Counted from the first letter of the stretch, positions 44,836 through 58,191 are shown. The stretch is 64,000 bases of DNA from Rotaria socialis (GCA_905331475.1 CAJNYU010002701.1:1-64000); one strand, 5' to 3'. Numbers and translations: made by a program. Notes: generated by a model not told the origin, from the sequence alone.

Positions 44836-47759
44836 ATGGCAACCATAACTCATCATGATGAAAGTCTTGTAGAAAGCAAGGAAATTCTCTACCCGAATGC
44901 GAACATGATTGATAGTGAACCATTTTACAAAAATTTTACAGCGATTCAAAATATGCTACAAAATAATCGTGACGAAGAAAAACAATTAAACGAGGTATTT
45001 TAATAGTTATTTCTCATGCGCGACTCTTGCTGTTATTATTATGTAGCATGGCGTGAATTCTGCATAGTTTTGTCGTACGAGCCTAGGACAAGTTTGTTGA
45101 ATCAATGTTGTTATCTAATGCATTGAAGCCATGGAACAAGTTTCAAGGGCAACTGCGAGCATGAGTGTCAAAGAGAAAGAATCGATTTTTTTCTCTTAAA
45201 TAGTCTAGTAAATTATGAAACTGAGAGAATTTAATTGATCAATTCGGAGAAGAATTTTTTTTGGCTAAACGGTCTTTTTACAATTCAACTATTTTCGTTT
45301 GAAAGAATCTGTTCAGTAGATGAATGAGCAATGTGTCTAAGTAACAGGATTGAATGTTTTACTGAGGAGCGAATCACGATGCGAAAGGAAAACAGATAAG
45401 TAGTTTCGAATTCGGAGTCATTTTTTTTTCATTAAAAGATCCTCGAATATTTTTCACCGATCAAATCATTTACATAGATTAGAAATTTTGTATAAAATTT
45501 TCAGATTGTTTCTGTATTGCATTCTAGTCTGTGGACTCAATGAATCATGTCTATCGAGCTAATCGTGTTCAAATCGAAGCTTCTTCATCTAATCAATACT
45601 ATTTGAATGGTCGAATTGATACAAGCCATCAAGACTCATCTCAAATCACGGATGATACTGGGTGCAACTCTCAATTAGCAAACCTGAATTCTTCTCTGAA
45701 TAATGATAATAACAGCAGTACTCGAACAAATACAATATCAACACTCGATGAAACTCAGGAATCTTCCACGAAGACGCCCTATTCCTATATAGATAAGCAA
45801 TATTTTTCGAGATGGTACCATGAAAAATATAAATGTTCTGCATCGCTGAATCAATTTAAACCGATAAAAAACAATGATGATGAAGACACAAAGAAAAGCC
45901 CAGATGAGGATCAATCAAATATTATTACTCATGCTAGCGTCCCGATCAATTTTGCATCGAAACAAACCAATGACGACCAATTTCGAAATCAAATAGGGCA
46001 AATCTATGGACTTGATGATATTGACACATTGAGTATGACATCAAGTCTACACTCATCGATGGATGAAATCAACTCTTCTTCCGAACAAAATCGATCACGG
46101 TCAGTATTAAAATCTATTGATAATTTAAACTCGAAACAACACATCACTATTCGAGAACATTATCCCAGGAAAGAAATGCCTTCACTTATGGGCCATCGGT
46201 CATTATCAACAGCATCTATACGAACATCTGACGATAATGAATATGAAATATTGCTTCAAAATCATCCAGAATTAAATAAGGATCCAAATCCGCAAATCAT
46301 TAAAAAACAAAATTCAGATCAAGTAACTTATAAGCAAAATATTTCTATTCGTTATCTTGTTCCACCAACACCACCGCCAACTGGACCATTGATCATTCGA
46401 GGTACACACCCTTCTTCTACAAAATAATCTTCTAGCTGTTGTGTCTTTACTGAAATATAAAATATAAGCTGATGAAACTACGGTCACCTCTCCTGTCTAA
46501 ACAATTACTGATTTCACGATGCTTAGCATCTATTGTTGCTCTAAATCAAATAACCTTGGAATTCAAGAGCACCGAGGACAGACAAATCTGCCACTCTGCT
46601 CCGAGTTACAGCTTGTTACGGTGGGGCGACAATGAAGTGACAGTTAAATATATAAACCTGGATATTATAGAGAAATTTTCCCTGCAAATTTTGTTATCAA
46701 AGATTGCATTAGCGAGAGTGGATACAGGAATGATCATCCAGGCAAATTTTAGTTAGCACTAATTTTAAATCCTACAAGTAATTGTCACTCCCTACTCAAC
46801 ATCTCCATAATCTCATTAAATCTCGTATCTCACTCAGTACAGGAACACAAATTTTCAGGCTACTATCCTTGATGTTGATTAAGATCCGTTCGCAGAAAAG
46901 ATTCTTACTCAGTAATGTATATCATTGTTCGATTTGGAATTTGTAGAGATTGTTGCTCCACACCCTCGAACACCGCCACCTTTAGTGATCGAACAACAAG
47001 ATCCAGAACCTCTGACACCACCTCCACAAATTTTCCGAGAAGCTCCACCAACGCCGCCGCCTCATCAAGAAACTCAAGTAATAACTAAAGTTCTACCTCA
47101 AGAACGCCCATCACCACAACGAGTTATTATCGAACGTAATCATCCGGTATATACAATTATTTCTATTTTCAATTCGAATTTTACCTCACTTTTTTTTCTA
47201 GTTACCACCAAAACCTCAATCAATCATTATCGAAAAATGGCTACCATACAAACCAGCACCGCAACGAGAAGTTATTTATGAACGTGTATTTGAAACTCCT
47301 ATGATATCACACTTTCAACCGACGCGATCAAGTAGTAGCGATCGGCAACGTTACCGTCCCGCAAATTCTAATCTGACATCATCATCATCATCTCGTTTAC
47401 CTGATTCTGTTTGTATCGACCGACAAAATCGTTTTGAAGAAATCGAACAACATAAACCATCAGCTTTCGAACAGCTTGCATGGTTAACACAACAACAAAT
47501 AGAAGAAATAGAACAACACACTATGGAATACATACAAGCTCATCAAAAATGGTTAGCTAATCAACAACAACCTGTGAATCAGTGCATGCAAATGCCAATG
47601 CAATTCACAACACCAACTCTCGTTGTCAATCATCCGCCAATTACACGAACAATACCTGCATATCCGCAAAGACAAGATATTCCACAGCAACTACTCTATC
47701 AACCAGTATATTTGTATCCTTCGTATAAAACAGAATCCTATTGTAATTTAGAATTCTAA
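44836..47759 (+). CDS. Proline-rich protein, paralogue of the 23 kb gene
   Basis: Four exons, 44836-44994, 45528-46401, 46947-47146 and 47202-47759, encode 596 residues; the second junction splits the Glu codon (G|AG) and the others are in phase 0. Residues 1-325 are polar, Ser/Asn/Asp-rich and probably disordered. About 330-450 repeats short units of the form PPPTGPLIIRE, TPPPLVIEQ, PPPQIFREAPP, PQRVIIERN, PQSIIIEKW, PQREVIYER. The C-terminal part is Gln/His-rich, with a helical QQQIEEIEQHTMEYIQAHQ segment and a Pro/Tyr-rich tail. The central units align with the protein at 23075-23863, and both genes have an intron at the IIRE/IIKE site. A structural or scaffold role is possible but unproven. 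AATAAA follows the stop at once. Confidence 0.85.
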
Positions 47760-48638
47760 AAATAAACCTTCTTTTCATCGATTCATACACTGTCACATGA
47801 AACAACGCCTAAGTTCTACTGCTCAAGGGCAACCTCGTATGTAAACGATGTGCATGTCACAGTAGACATGCAACGCTTTCGTTAACAAATTTAGTCCTCA
47901 TTCAACTTTTTACCTCACAAATATTTTAACAGAAAATAATGATTGGCGATTTCGAAAAAGCAAAAGTAGTTTAATACGGAGCAATTCCTATCAAGTAACT
48001 TTTCGAAGCATCCGACATGAAATGAACGCAAAGCTCTTTACAAAAATCAACCGAGTCTTATTCAAGATAATTTATAACTTAAAAGAACATCTTTAAATGT
48101 TTGCTAGAGATCTTGACGGATTATTATTTAGGAGAAAAAAAAAAGTATAGAGAACAACTTTTTTTCATTAACAAAAAACAAAAATGTTACCTTCGTTTCG
48201 TAAAAGGCAATAAGCAAAATAGGTTAAAAAATATAAATCATTTCATTGCACTATAAATATGTGTAATTGTGCAATATAACAATTATACTTGAAAGAATAT
48301 TGTTCGATTACGTACAATCAATAAATATTACACTAGCATCATTACTTATATTTTTTAATTTTACAATACTTTCGCTACATTACTTAAATGAAGTAGACAA
48401 TCAACAATTTCTTAAAACTTCCAATAGAAAATGTTGTGCTTTCTAACATGATATCACTATTTCAATTCCTCCTGTCCTTGACTGCTGTCAAGGTTCCCGT
48501 CACTTGATTAGTTCTTATTTTGACCAACCGTAAACTCACATTCATAATATCACATTTTTCACATGCTACTCTCTTATCACATTCTAAAACAAAAACAAAA
48601 CAGACAATTATAGTCTTATACCTGTAAAACATCCAACC
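47760..48638. other. No gene seen; upstream of GLOD4
   Basis: AT-rich spacer between the proline-rich gene and GLOD4, both on the plus strand. No frame or repeat is recognised. Confidence 0.5.
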
Positions 48639-50126
48639 ATGTCCAGTGGAAGTTCACTTCAAGAATCTACATCTGACAATCGACGTTTACTTCATTTTAC
48701 AATGAAAATAACTGATCGTTTAGCAGTGAGACACTTTTTTTGTGATATCTTAGGTATGAAAATTTTACGCCATGAAGAAATGGACTTTGCCTGTGCAGCA
48801 CAATGCAATGGTGATTTTGTATCGCCGTGGTCAAAAACGATGGTCGGTTATGGAAATGAAAATTCTGTTTTTGTCTTTGAATTAAACTATAATTATGATG
48901 TTGAAGGTTACGAATACGGAAATGATTTTTCCTCAGTGACAATACGTAATCGACAAGCTGTGGGGAATGCACGTCAACTGCTCGATAAAAAATTTATTGA
49001 AACAGATAATTCACAATCAATAATCGTACGTTCACCGGATGGTCATCGATTCATATTAATTAATGACGATGTTTCTCCTGGTGGTAATCCTGTGCAATGT
49101 TTATCATTAAACGTATCTAATTTAAAGAAATCTGTTGATTATTATACACGTTTATTAGAAATGAAAATAAATGAGAAGGAATCCGATGATAACCACGTGA
49201 AACTTTATTATGGTTTAACAACAACAAATCAAGATTCGCATGTTAAAACAAAAGCTGGTTTTCTTCTCGATAATCAGTGTCAACTGGAATTGATTCAAGT
49301 TAAAACTCCTATTAATCGTGGAACTGGTTATGGTCGAAAAGCATTTTCTTGTCCAATAAGTGATGTTGAATCAATAGAAAAACTAATAGAAAACAACGAA
49401 CATACGATCTTAGTACCGTCTATGGAATTAGGTGATTTGCCTGATTCGAAAGTTAAAGTTGTTATTCTATCGGATCCCGATGAACATGAGGTAAAACTGA
49501 AGTTGATAAATAAAAAACTACGAGAGATTATTAATTGTGAATCATAAAAAAGTCCTTGTTTTTTTCATCGACCCTTTCGAACGATAAAGAAAACATTTCA
49601 ACGAAACATTCTTTTGCGATTGTAAAAAATGTTGTTATCAAAAAACGGACGCACTACTTGAGATTTAAGATAAGCAACATACATAATAAGTTAATTTTAA
49701 TTTTTAAGAACTAAATGAAAAATCGACGTGAAATGTTTTGTTTTTCTTAGTTGACACTGCTGAATGTATTTTATTTTACAAGAAATATTTGATCTTGATA
49801 GTGAAGTGTTTATTTATGAAAATTAAGAAACGCTCTTTGACAATTTAGAGACTCATGAGTATGAAGATATCGTTGTATATTGAATTTCACTTTTATTATG
49901 AAACCAATAGCATACTTATTTATCGTTTTGTACTTTCAGTTCGATTGAAATAATTATTTATTTTATTTAGATCTGCTTTGTTGGCGAAGAAAATTATTTT
50001 AAAGCATGCGAAACAGATCCTGATGCTGAAAATAAATTTTATAAAGGTCTTGAAAATAAACCTGATGATCCAAATAAATATGTAATCGGAGAAGATGAAT
50101 CAACGAAGCAACACGACAAGCAATAG
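48639..50126 (+). CDS. GLOD4: GLOD4, glyoxalase domain-containing protein 4
   Basis: Exon 1 is 48639-49490 and exon 2 is 49971-50126, joined in phase 0, for 335 residues. Two vicinal-oxygen-chelate halves are seen. The first has HFTMKITDR, DILGMKILRHEE, CNGDFVSPWSKTMVGYG and LNYNYDV; the second has LSLNVSNLKKSVDYY, LLEMKI, CQLELIQV, FSCPISDVE and VVILSDPDEHE. All are typical of GLOD4. Exon 2 starts ICFVGEENYF, the family's ICFVGDE segment, which fixes the splice site (GAG|gtaaaa). If the 480 bp intron is kept, translation runs on to a stop at 49545-49547, giving a shorter 302-residue form with an unrelated tail. Animal GLOD4 is an intracellular, partly mitochondrial protein; its enzymatic substrate is not settled. 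The N-terminus is about 12 residues longer than usual. Confidence 0.95.
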
Positions 50127-51380
50127 ACATATAAATTCGAATTTTTTCGGTTTTTCTTTCTTTCTGTCCATTAATTTTACTCTTCCAGCTATGATTTCAT
50201 AGAATTGTTACTTTAATTTAAATTATTGTTAAATGGCAAATAAATATATTTTTCAATTAAAAAAACTACTAACCGTTATTGATATTATCTAATTGCAACC
50301 ATGGGAAATACAAATAATTTACTATGTAGAAAAACTTTTCTTCAGTTAACGTTGAATTCAAACCATTGATTGAATAATTAAAAAATGAAGAAAAATTAGG
50401 AAAAGCGTTTTAATTAGTACTAACTTCCACAATAGCCTATTCATGATTTTACTAGAACACTATGTCGTATGAATAAAATCAAAACGCATTTTGATCCTGA
50501 GGATTATCACCTGATGATTGAATGAGATCTTGCTTTCTTGCTTCTTTTTATACGTCGGCACAAAATAAAGGTTATATTTTAATAGTATGCTTTTTGTATG
50601 ATAGTCATTCTTCTACGAGGATAAAGATTTCAAAAAATATCTTCCAGAATATGTAAGTTAAAATTTGAATAACCGTATATAATTCGTCGATTGTCCTTCA
50701 AAGATCGAAGTTAAAGAAAATATTTTAAGATGATAGGTGTAGCGTTATAAGCATAGCTATTAAATGTAATTAATTCTATGAAACTTTCTAAAGAATATAT
50801 TTTCTATTGACGACTTGACATTATTATTGAATAATCTCGTAAAACGTCTTAGTAGGAGAGTCATAGCTAAGGCATGTATGTTTTTATCATTCGATAGAAA
50901 AGAAAACCGATTCATTATTGTTTTGAAACTTGATCCTCAGAAAAGATTATAGAGTATCAACAATTCAGATTGTTTCTTACCAAATGGCACGTTCGAGGTT
51001 TTTCTTACATCAAAACAGCTGGCCATGTTATCGTGCTGAGTAATCATCTTCAATAGAACAGAGAATAAATCATAATTCAATCATCAGTATGATTCCATTT
51101 TCTTCGAACAATTCTGTAAATCACATAATAAAATTATCCTAGACAAAATTAATCAGTTGCTAGTGTCTAGTGACATCTAAAATATTTTCTCATTCGATTG
51201 GATAGATTTCATTTAGTATCGATGGATGAAGAAAAGAAAATGAGCAAATAAACAAAACAAATAAAAAATATACGGAGAAAAAACAGGCTAATCATCATTG
51301 AGGAAGCGATAAATCTCAATTGATCACTCATTCTGCGCTTATTCATTTATTAAAGTTTTTTCTTTTCTACAAATTGAATT
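50127..51380. other. No gene seen; upstream of clathrin light chain
   Basis: AT-rich spacer of 1.25 kb. A polyadenylation-like AAATAAATA is near 50238. No exon or repeat is recognised. Confidence 0.5.
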
Positions 51381-52099
51381 ATGGCTTTTGACGATCCATT
51401 TAACACTGACGCTACTAACATGGGTGATGGTGCATCAAACAACTTTTACAATTATAATGATGAAGATCCTGCTGCTGAATTTCTCGAACGGGAAAAACGT
51501 GAATTAGCTGATATTACAGGCGATACAGATTCGAATCTATTTGCTAATGCATTTGATACACGTAATAATGTTTTCAATGGTAATAATTATTAACTATATA
51601 TTTCATTTTGCTCTTAATAAAAATCATTTTAGGCGCAGTTTCACCAAATTTAAATGTTGGCGGAAGTTATTCTTCGATACCAACAAGTACTTCGCCTTAT
51701 CAAGGATTATCGGATTTGAGTGAACAAATAAATGAACCGGAAAAAATTCGAAAATGGAGAGAAGAATTTTCAGCACGTATCAGTAAAAAAGATACAGAAG
51801 AAGAAATCAAACATAAAGAAATGCAGGAACAAGCTAGGAAAGAATTAGATGATTTTTATAAACAACGGACCGAACAATTAGAACGTACGAAAGGCCAAAA
51901 TCGTACAAATAATCGTACATTAGAAGATGATATTTTTAATAATCGTAATAGTTCAACATCTAATGGTAAAGTCAGTGATTGGGATAAAATAACAAGTTTA
52001 TGTGAATTCAATCCGAAAAATAATCGTTCACAGAAAGATTTAACACGTTATAGAAGTGTTTTACTTCAATTGAAACAACAACAAACAAGTGGAAAATAA
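51381..52099 (+). CDS. Clathrin light chain
   Basis: Exon 1 (51381-51579) and exon 2 (51633-52099) join by splitting a Gly codon (G|GC) across a 53 bp intron, giving 221 residues, close to the usual 210-250. Near the N-terminus DPAAEFLEREKREL is the conserved light-chain block. The middle EPEKIRKWREEF is the start of the helix that binds the heavy chain, followed by KKELDDFY-like and QLERTKGQNR segments. The C-terminus has WDKITSLCEFNPK and DLTRYRSVLLQLKQ, matching the family's end. It coats vesicles in endocytosis by binding the clathrin heavy-chain hub. Single gene, no oddities. A (TC)n tract lies 60 bp downstream. Confidence 0.96.
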
Positions 52100-54481
52100 T
52101 TAGTGATCTTAAAACAAAAAATTATATATCGATGATCTTGGTAACTTTAATTTTCTTATATTCAATTTACTCTCTCTCTCTCTCTCTCTCTCTTTATATG
52201 ATCTTTGATTGTGCATGTACTGTTGTCTGTATTTGATATTATTTTTCTTTTTTTCATTCCATAAAAGCTGCAAAAAATATTGAACACGTTGTATCTGATT
52301 ATTAATTATCATATATGGTTCGTTTTTTTTTCTCACTGTGCACACATATATCTACTCTTTTGTACGATCTGTGTTCTTTCTTAAAACCATCACTAGTTAT
52401 ACCTGAATTTTCCTCTGGTGTTCGTTACACTTATTTGCTGTTGTTATGGAGTGTAATCTAACCAAATTTTGATGTTTTCAATAGGTCTTTTTCCCCCAAA
52501 ATATATGCAGAATTATTTATTCATTTCTTAATACAGCTATTTCGTTTCAATCAGTGCACTAAAATTAGTTCGATATTGCTCATTTGTATAATAGAAAATG
52601 CTGAAGTAGCTTGATTTTTTGCCCATAAATGTATTTGTTTTACCGCAAAACTTCTTATTGAAGATCTATTATTGTTTTTAGTTGGTGAGGAAACGCTTCG
52701 ATGAAGTATTGGTGTTCTCAATGATAAGTATAAATCGAAAGTTGAGATATAAAAGTATTGGACTTGTTCATTTTCTCTATTCCTCTATATTTTCTCCATA
52801 AAATGAATTTAAAGATTTTTTGTAGGAGAAATCCTTTTTTTATCTTCAGCAGTTGGTCGGTGTGGCAGTTTGAGTTGATATCATCGGAATAAACTAACAT
52901 TGTTCTTTATATATCCATATTAAAGAGATGCGTAGAAAAGAAAATTTTCTGGTTTTGACACGTGTTGACTAGAGAGACTTCGGAAATAAAATTTCTTCTA
53001 ATATTTTTATGTCGAATTTTTGCGACTGAAAACATAGTGCATGGCAAGCTTGTTATTGGTTCTCATTCATAGTAAAATCAATATACATAAGACTCGCTAG
53101 TACTTGGCATGCATCATAATGTGCCAAAGTTTCAAGAATTTCTCTATTCTTGTTGATACAATAAAATGTACGAAAATCGGTTTCCCTCGACTCATTGTAA
53201 TGTGATTAGTCATAACTATTTCACCTTCTTCGTAGCAAGCTTTTGTCTTGTAGACTGAGGTAATCAAATTGAAAACAAATATTTGTACAGATAGCGTTAA
53301 AAAATTTGCTAAACTAACAGGTCTTAGTTCATATATTTACTTATATTCTATTAAAATTAGTTAGAATGATAATATGAGATCGTTTTTTTCCAATCCATTT
53401 ATAAAGCTGTTATGTTGTCTGAAAATAACTGAGTAAATTAAAGACATTGTTTTTACAAAGCCTGTATCGCTTGTTGAAATCCTCTGCATGGTATTGAAAC
53501 AAACTTATTGCGCCCTTTGAATTGTTGAGTGCTAAGGCGCATATGTTTTTTATAGGCCATTCAGACATGAACTTTTTTGATTCTCCTATCTTGAAATTAC
53601 AGACTCGTCGAGTTTAAGTCTAATAATAGATCGCTGAAAACTTCGAAAAGGTATTACGATGAAAATAACATTCATATTAATGAAACTTTCTGCTTTCGAA
53701 AACTTACAAAGTTACTAATTTGAGTGTATAAGTGTTTGATGTACATAATTACATTGTTAAGAATTAATAACAAAAAGTTCATAGATCCTATAAGGCGCTC
53801 TCGTGTGTGCAGACTTCATCTTACTAGTATGTGTCGATTGGGATCGCATGTTGCTCCTTCATCTCTAATGAGACTTTCAGATCTTGAATATTATGTGGAT
53901 GTTTTTCTCATGAGTTTTGGAAACTCGTTATAAAGTTCAGGCTGATACTCTGCGAGACCGACAAAACTCCTCTCGAAAATACTGAACCGAAATAGGAAAG
54001 TAAGAGAATCGTTCCAAATCAGTGGCATCTAGGGAAATTATATAACTTCAAGAAGCAATAATTGAAAGGATAAATTCTTCTTTATTTGAACACTCGCTCC
54101 AGGATTATTTTGCTCTCTAATTGCCACAGTATTTTAGCAAGCGGAAATCGGTGGCAATCACGCACTACTTCTCTTTTTCCCTTAGAGCTGTGTTATATCA
54201 AATGTAATTTTGTATCATAAGAAGTATCGTGAAGTCTACAACGTTGTTTCCACTTGAACAACTTCATATTTTAGCCTGTTGTTGATTGTAACAGTTTTAC
54301 TAAAGCATCGTTTTCAATTTGACACTCAGTACAGTTTTATTGATGCTCTTTCAATTCATATATTTAACATGAGCCTTTAAATTACGAAACCTGCCTTTTT
54401 TTTATAAAATGAAATAAAATAACAAAAAAAACCTTGCTCATTGCAGAAGGCAATTGAACTGCATACAGTTACCAATTATAA
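52100..54481. other. No gene seen
   Basis: 2.4 kb of AT-rich sequence with a (CT)n run at 52170-52193 and no believable exon. It separates clathrin light chain from the LRR pseudogene. Confidence 0.55.
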
Positions 54482-55580
54482 TTAATAAGTTACTCTCACG
54501 TTCCGTAACCTATTGACAATCGTTGCTTTAACTGTATTTAATTCGACTGAAGAGAAAAGATTTTCACCAATATTCAAACTCACAGTATTCAAATTTTGCA
54601 AATAGTATATTTCGTTTGGTAAATGTGTGAAATTGTTATGCTTTACTGAAAAATATTGTAAATTTCTGGTGGAATCAAATCAAGTTCATTATAACTAAAA
54701 TCAAACGTTTTCCACCCAGATGATCTTCCCAAAGAGCCAATACCAAATAAATCTATCAAATTATTATATGCCATGTTCAAAGTAACTAGAGGTACTTTAT
54801 TTTGCAACGGCTAGCATACAAACGTTGCCATCCAGATAAGCTATTTAATTCATCAATTGATGTGAGCGGATTTGATTGTAAATATAGTGTATTCAATCCT
54901 GTTAGAGATGACATTACTGATGGTAGTGATGCCATTCTATTACTATCTAACCATAATGCTTTTAAGCGTCTTAATCTTGAAATATTCGATGGCAATGATA
55001 TCAACTGGTTATTAGATAATCTCAAGACTTGAAGTAGTGATAGATTTTCAATCACATTAGGTATTTATTTCAAATTACTACCGATAATCGTCAACTCTGT
55101 CAACAAAAGAAGTTGTCCGATCTCGTCAGGCAAACGTCCTACCGGGCAATTATTAATCGTTAATGTACGAAGCAACGATAATTTTCCGATTTCTGATGAA
55201 ATTGGTCGAATAGTTTGATCATCTAAGCCATCTTGATAGAAATCCGTATTTTGAATAGTTAACTTATTTAAATTTTTCAGACAATAGACATTTAACGGAA
55301 CGAAAGATTCGTTATAAATTGTTAGTTCAATGGCATGATTTCAAAATATTGTAATCACGTCGAAATTGTGCACAATCAATCAAGCGTTGTTCTTTCATTT
55401 GGTTTAGTATTATCATCGACGCCGTTAAGAGACTTGCTTTGTGTTTCGATATCATTTGAAAAGGCTAGAATATCAGGATTGCTCATTGGAGAAAGTTCAA
55501 TTCCGAACAACAATTTGCACATTTTAACTTTGACGAGATAACAAAATTTTATCATATACTTAAAATGTTTCAAAACTATT
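54482..55580 (-). pseudogene. Leucine-rich repeat protein pseudogene
   Basis: On the minus strand an LRR protein can be followed through several breaks. Intact repeats include IGKLSLLRTLTINNCPVGRLP, then LSLLQVLRLSNNQLISLPSNI and LRRLKALWLDSNRMASLP. An in-frame TAA stands just before IPNVIENLS (55060-55065), a frameshift falls after SRCKIK (near 54790), another after PPEIYNI (near 54650), and more occur upstream of LTIYNESF (55280-55400). The final piece ends VRVTY and TAA at 54482-54484. With at least one stop and three frameshifts it cannot make protein. The former 5' end may be the signal-peptide exon at 57246, now interrupted by a foldback element. Extracellular LRR proteins are the likely source family. 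Confidence 0.8.
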
Positions 55581-56303
55581 TATGTCGATAGGTAAAATCA
55601 CATATAGCACTATTTCAGAAAATAAAGTACAGTCTGAGCTACCTCAGTCAACCAATAAATCGTTACGGAAGTCTCGATGTAGCTTGAACTATAAATAAGA
55701 CGATGACATTTTTTACGTCGGCAAGCCCGTAAACCAACAATTTTTCTCAAGATATACGTAGAGAAAGGAAAAAACACTTCTTGCTCTTATTTGTTTCACG
55801 GTGCACAAGAAACTTTCATAAAGTGCCTTGCAGATAATCTGAAAGAGTACTTTTTCTTTCGACGCCTTTCTTTTCAAGTGATGGGTTACATATAACCAGA
55901 GCTTGAAAGATGATGTAAAAACACTATTTTTAGGGTATTTCGAATGTCCTGACACTCATGCACTCCATTGCAATATTCAAAGTAAAACGTTTCTAGTTGA
56001 GACATGAAAGTATATCACTAAACAGAGATACTTTTTGACAAGAACTATGAGTATTAAATACTTCGGAAACATTTCTTCTATTTCCTAATGACATCAATTT
56101 ATTTTAACCGTTGAAATCATAAATATAAAAACTCTACAAAGTTGAAGAGTTTGTCAAGATGAAAAAAAGCATCTGTAAAAGAAATTCTGATTCATTCGCC
56201 TTCTCTATGATGAACAAATATTAACTGTTGCAATATGTAAGTTCATTTACAATTATGAGGATTTTACATGAATGTGCCAATTAATTGAAATTATTCTTAC
56301 CGA
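55581..56303. other. No gene seen; probable old intron
   Basis: If the signal-peptide exon at 57246 and the LRR pseudogene belonged to one gene, this is its intron. A 5' splice-like ggtaag on the minus strand sits at about 56297-56302, right beside the foldback element. No other feature. Confidence 0.4.
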
Positions 56304-57166
56304 TACCCACGAAAAAAATTTCATTAAAAAAACGCGGTTTCAAGCGGTATTTGGAAAACGCGGGAGTCAGACCTTTTAGGCGCCCCTAAAAAAACCGCTG
56401 AAAACCGCGTTTTTTTAAACGCGTTAGTACGCGAATTCCCCAAGACACGATCAGACGCGGTTTTAAACAAACGCAGAAAAGTCGATGATAATCGCGGTTG
56501 CAGAATACCGCATTTTACAGGTAACCTGATCACTTCGGTATGCTCAGGTGAGTTACCCTTCATGGGGTAGTGTAGTGAACTATAAGTTCCAATACTTCAA
56601 AGTCGCCTTGCAGCGACGAAGTTCATATTAAACTTTATAATACGTTACCGATAGTAAAGTGCACACGATATCCTTTCTGTTCTTATACATTGTTGTAATA
56701 ACAAGCTAAGTATCGTACAAATTACGTAAAGACAATACTTGTAAATATTCGCTGTAGCGCTAATGCAGTGACCAATCGCGATGGAAATTACCGCGTTCGC
56801 CATTTAGTTCAACGCGGTTTATGACACTGCAACTAACCGCGTTGAAAATTGCCGCACTTACAATCGAGTCCAACGCGGCTTACGATACCGCGGTTTTTCT
56901 TGAAAAATCTTTTGAGTGTGGAAAAGACTTCATATCACATTTATGAAGATATACTCCGAACCTAATCAAAGGTCGCCCAGGTACTAAAAATTTCAAGCAC
57001 GTAATGTGATGCCGCGGTACCAGGGAGGCGCACCGCGTTCTCTTTGAAACGCGGTGTACAAAACCGCGTTTTTTCTAGGACACCACGGTGCATCATGGGA
57101 GAACCGCAAGTACAATAAAATCCCGCGGTTGACCGCGATTTTTTCGAAATTTTGTTTCCGTGGGTA
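56304..57166. repeat. 863 bp foldback element of CGCGGTTTT words
   Basis: Ends TA-CCCACGAAAAAAATTTC and GAAATTTTGTTTCCGTGGG-TA are inverted with few mismatches and bounded by TA. Inside, ACGCGG, CCGCGTT, AACCGCG and GCGGTTTT recur in both orientations at both ends of the element; the central 150 bp is ordinary AT-rich DNA. GC content is far above its surroundings. Long frames in it (56324-56563, 56962-57345) are echoes of the words, not genes. Confidence 0.85.
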
Positions 57167-57246
57167 ATATCATTATTACCAACAACTGTTGATATTTTTA
57201 ACAGATAAAAGATACTAATGAGTAGTACTATTGATTGATTCGTCAT
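57167..57246 (-). pseudogene. Signal-peptide exon truncated by foldback element
   Basis: From ATG 57246 the minus strand reads MTNQSIVLLISIFYLLKIS and TVVGNNDI, a classic signal peptide with a hydrophobic core. It then runs into the foldback element at 57166. On the far side of the element the minus strand resumes with TCGgtaagaat, a good donor site. The simplest reading is a secreted protein's first exon split by the insertion, whose downstream exons are the LRR pseudogene. This link is inference. Confidence 0.5.
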
Positions 57247-58191
57247 TTTTTTCTGATAATTTAAAAAATATCTGGTGAATACACAAAGAAACTTTAACAT
57301 ATATATATATTCTAAAGCAGATACTGATCGGCACTGATAAATCACTCACTGGTTCAGTGAAAGTACTAGAATCGGATACAATTTGGGCTTCAATGAAAGA
57401 TTAGCAACCGCTACGACGATAGGACGTGAGTGTAGGTATTATTGATGAATAAAACATCAAACACACCCATATCTATCGATCATCTCATTTCTTTTCTTAG
57501 TTAACATTTTTATGTATTGATTTTTATCGAAAATTCCATTTTTCTACACCTACTTGAAAGTTTATTCGCGCATTGATATCGACTGAATATGAATTGTGTG
57601 ATAAATTTGTCGATGCTAAATCGATTACGCAATATAGTTCACCTCTTAAATTATCAACAACAATACGTGGCACTACACATGAGAACTAATAATTCTTTCG
57701 AATTATTTTTCTTTCTTCTTATTAAACTAAAAATCATTCATTATTGTTCAAGGCATGCCTTGAACAAAACAACGGAAAAGAAGCTTTTCGGCAGAAACGA
57801 CAACGATTCTAGTTGCGATTATACTAATGATTGATTACTTAGTCATCTGATACTAATATCTTAATACGAATGATACATGAACAATATTAGAGAAATGAGA
57901 AAATACTTGTTAACATTTCAGAGTACATCTAATTGTACTTTCCTTTATATAAAGCCACCAATTACTATAATCTATAAATAGTTTTATTACTCGATTAAAG
58001 TTATGTTTTTTTCTTATAGAACACTGTTTTAAGTAAAATATGTATGTTGAACTATTGATTTCAGGATTTCATTTTTTAACAGTATGGTTTTATTTCATTC
58101 GATCAATTAATTATATTTTCTCTAACAAAAAATATTAGACAAGTCATAGACAACATAATTAACTGGAGGAAAAAAGAAGTACGAAGCATAT
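57247..58191. other. No gene seen
   Basis: AT-rich spacer. The 81-codon frame at 57589 lacks protein-like composition. CAAGGCATGCCTTG (57750-57763) is a perfect short palindrome. Confidence 0.45.

Noticed and set aside
46472..46756. 94-codon frame inside intron 2 of the proline-rich gene
   Set aside because: The flanking exons join in frame across it and its sequence is unlike either; no motif supports a gene.
56324..57345. Minus-strand frames of 79 and 127 codons
   Set aside because: Most of their length is inside the CGCGGTTTT foldback element. Only the signal-peptide part beyond its right border looks like true coding sequence.
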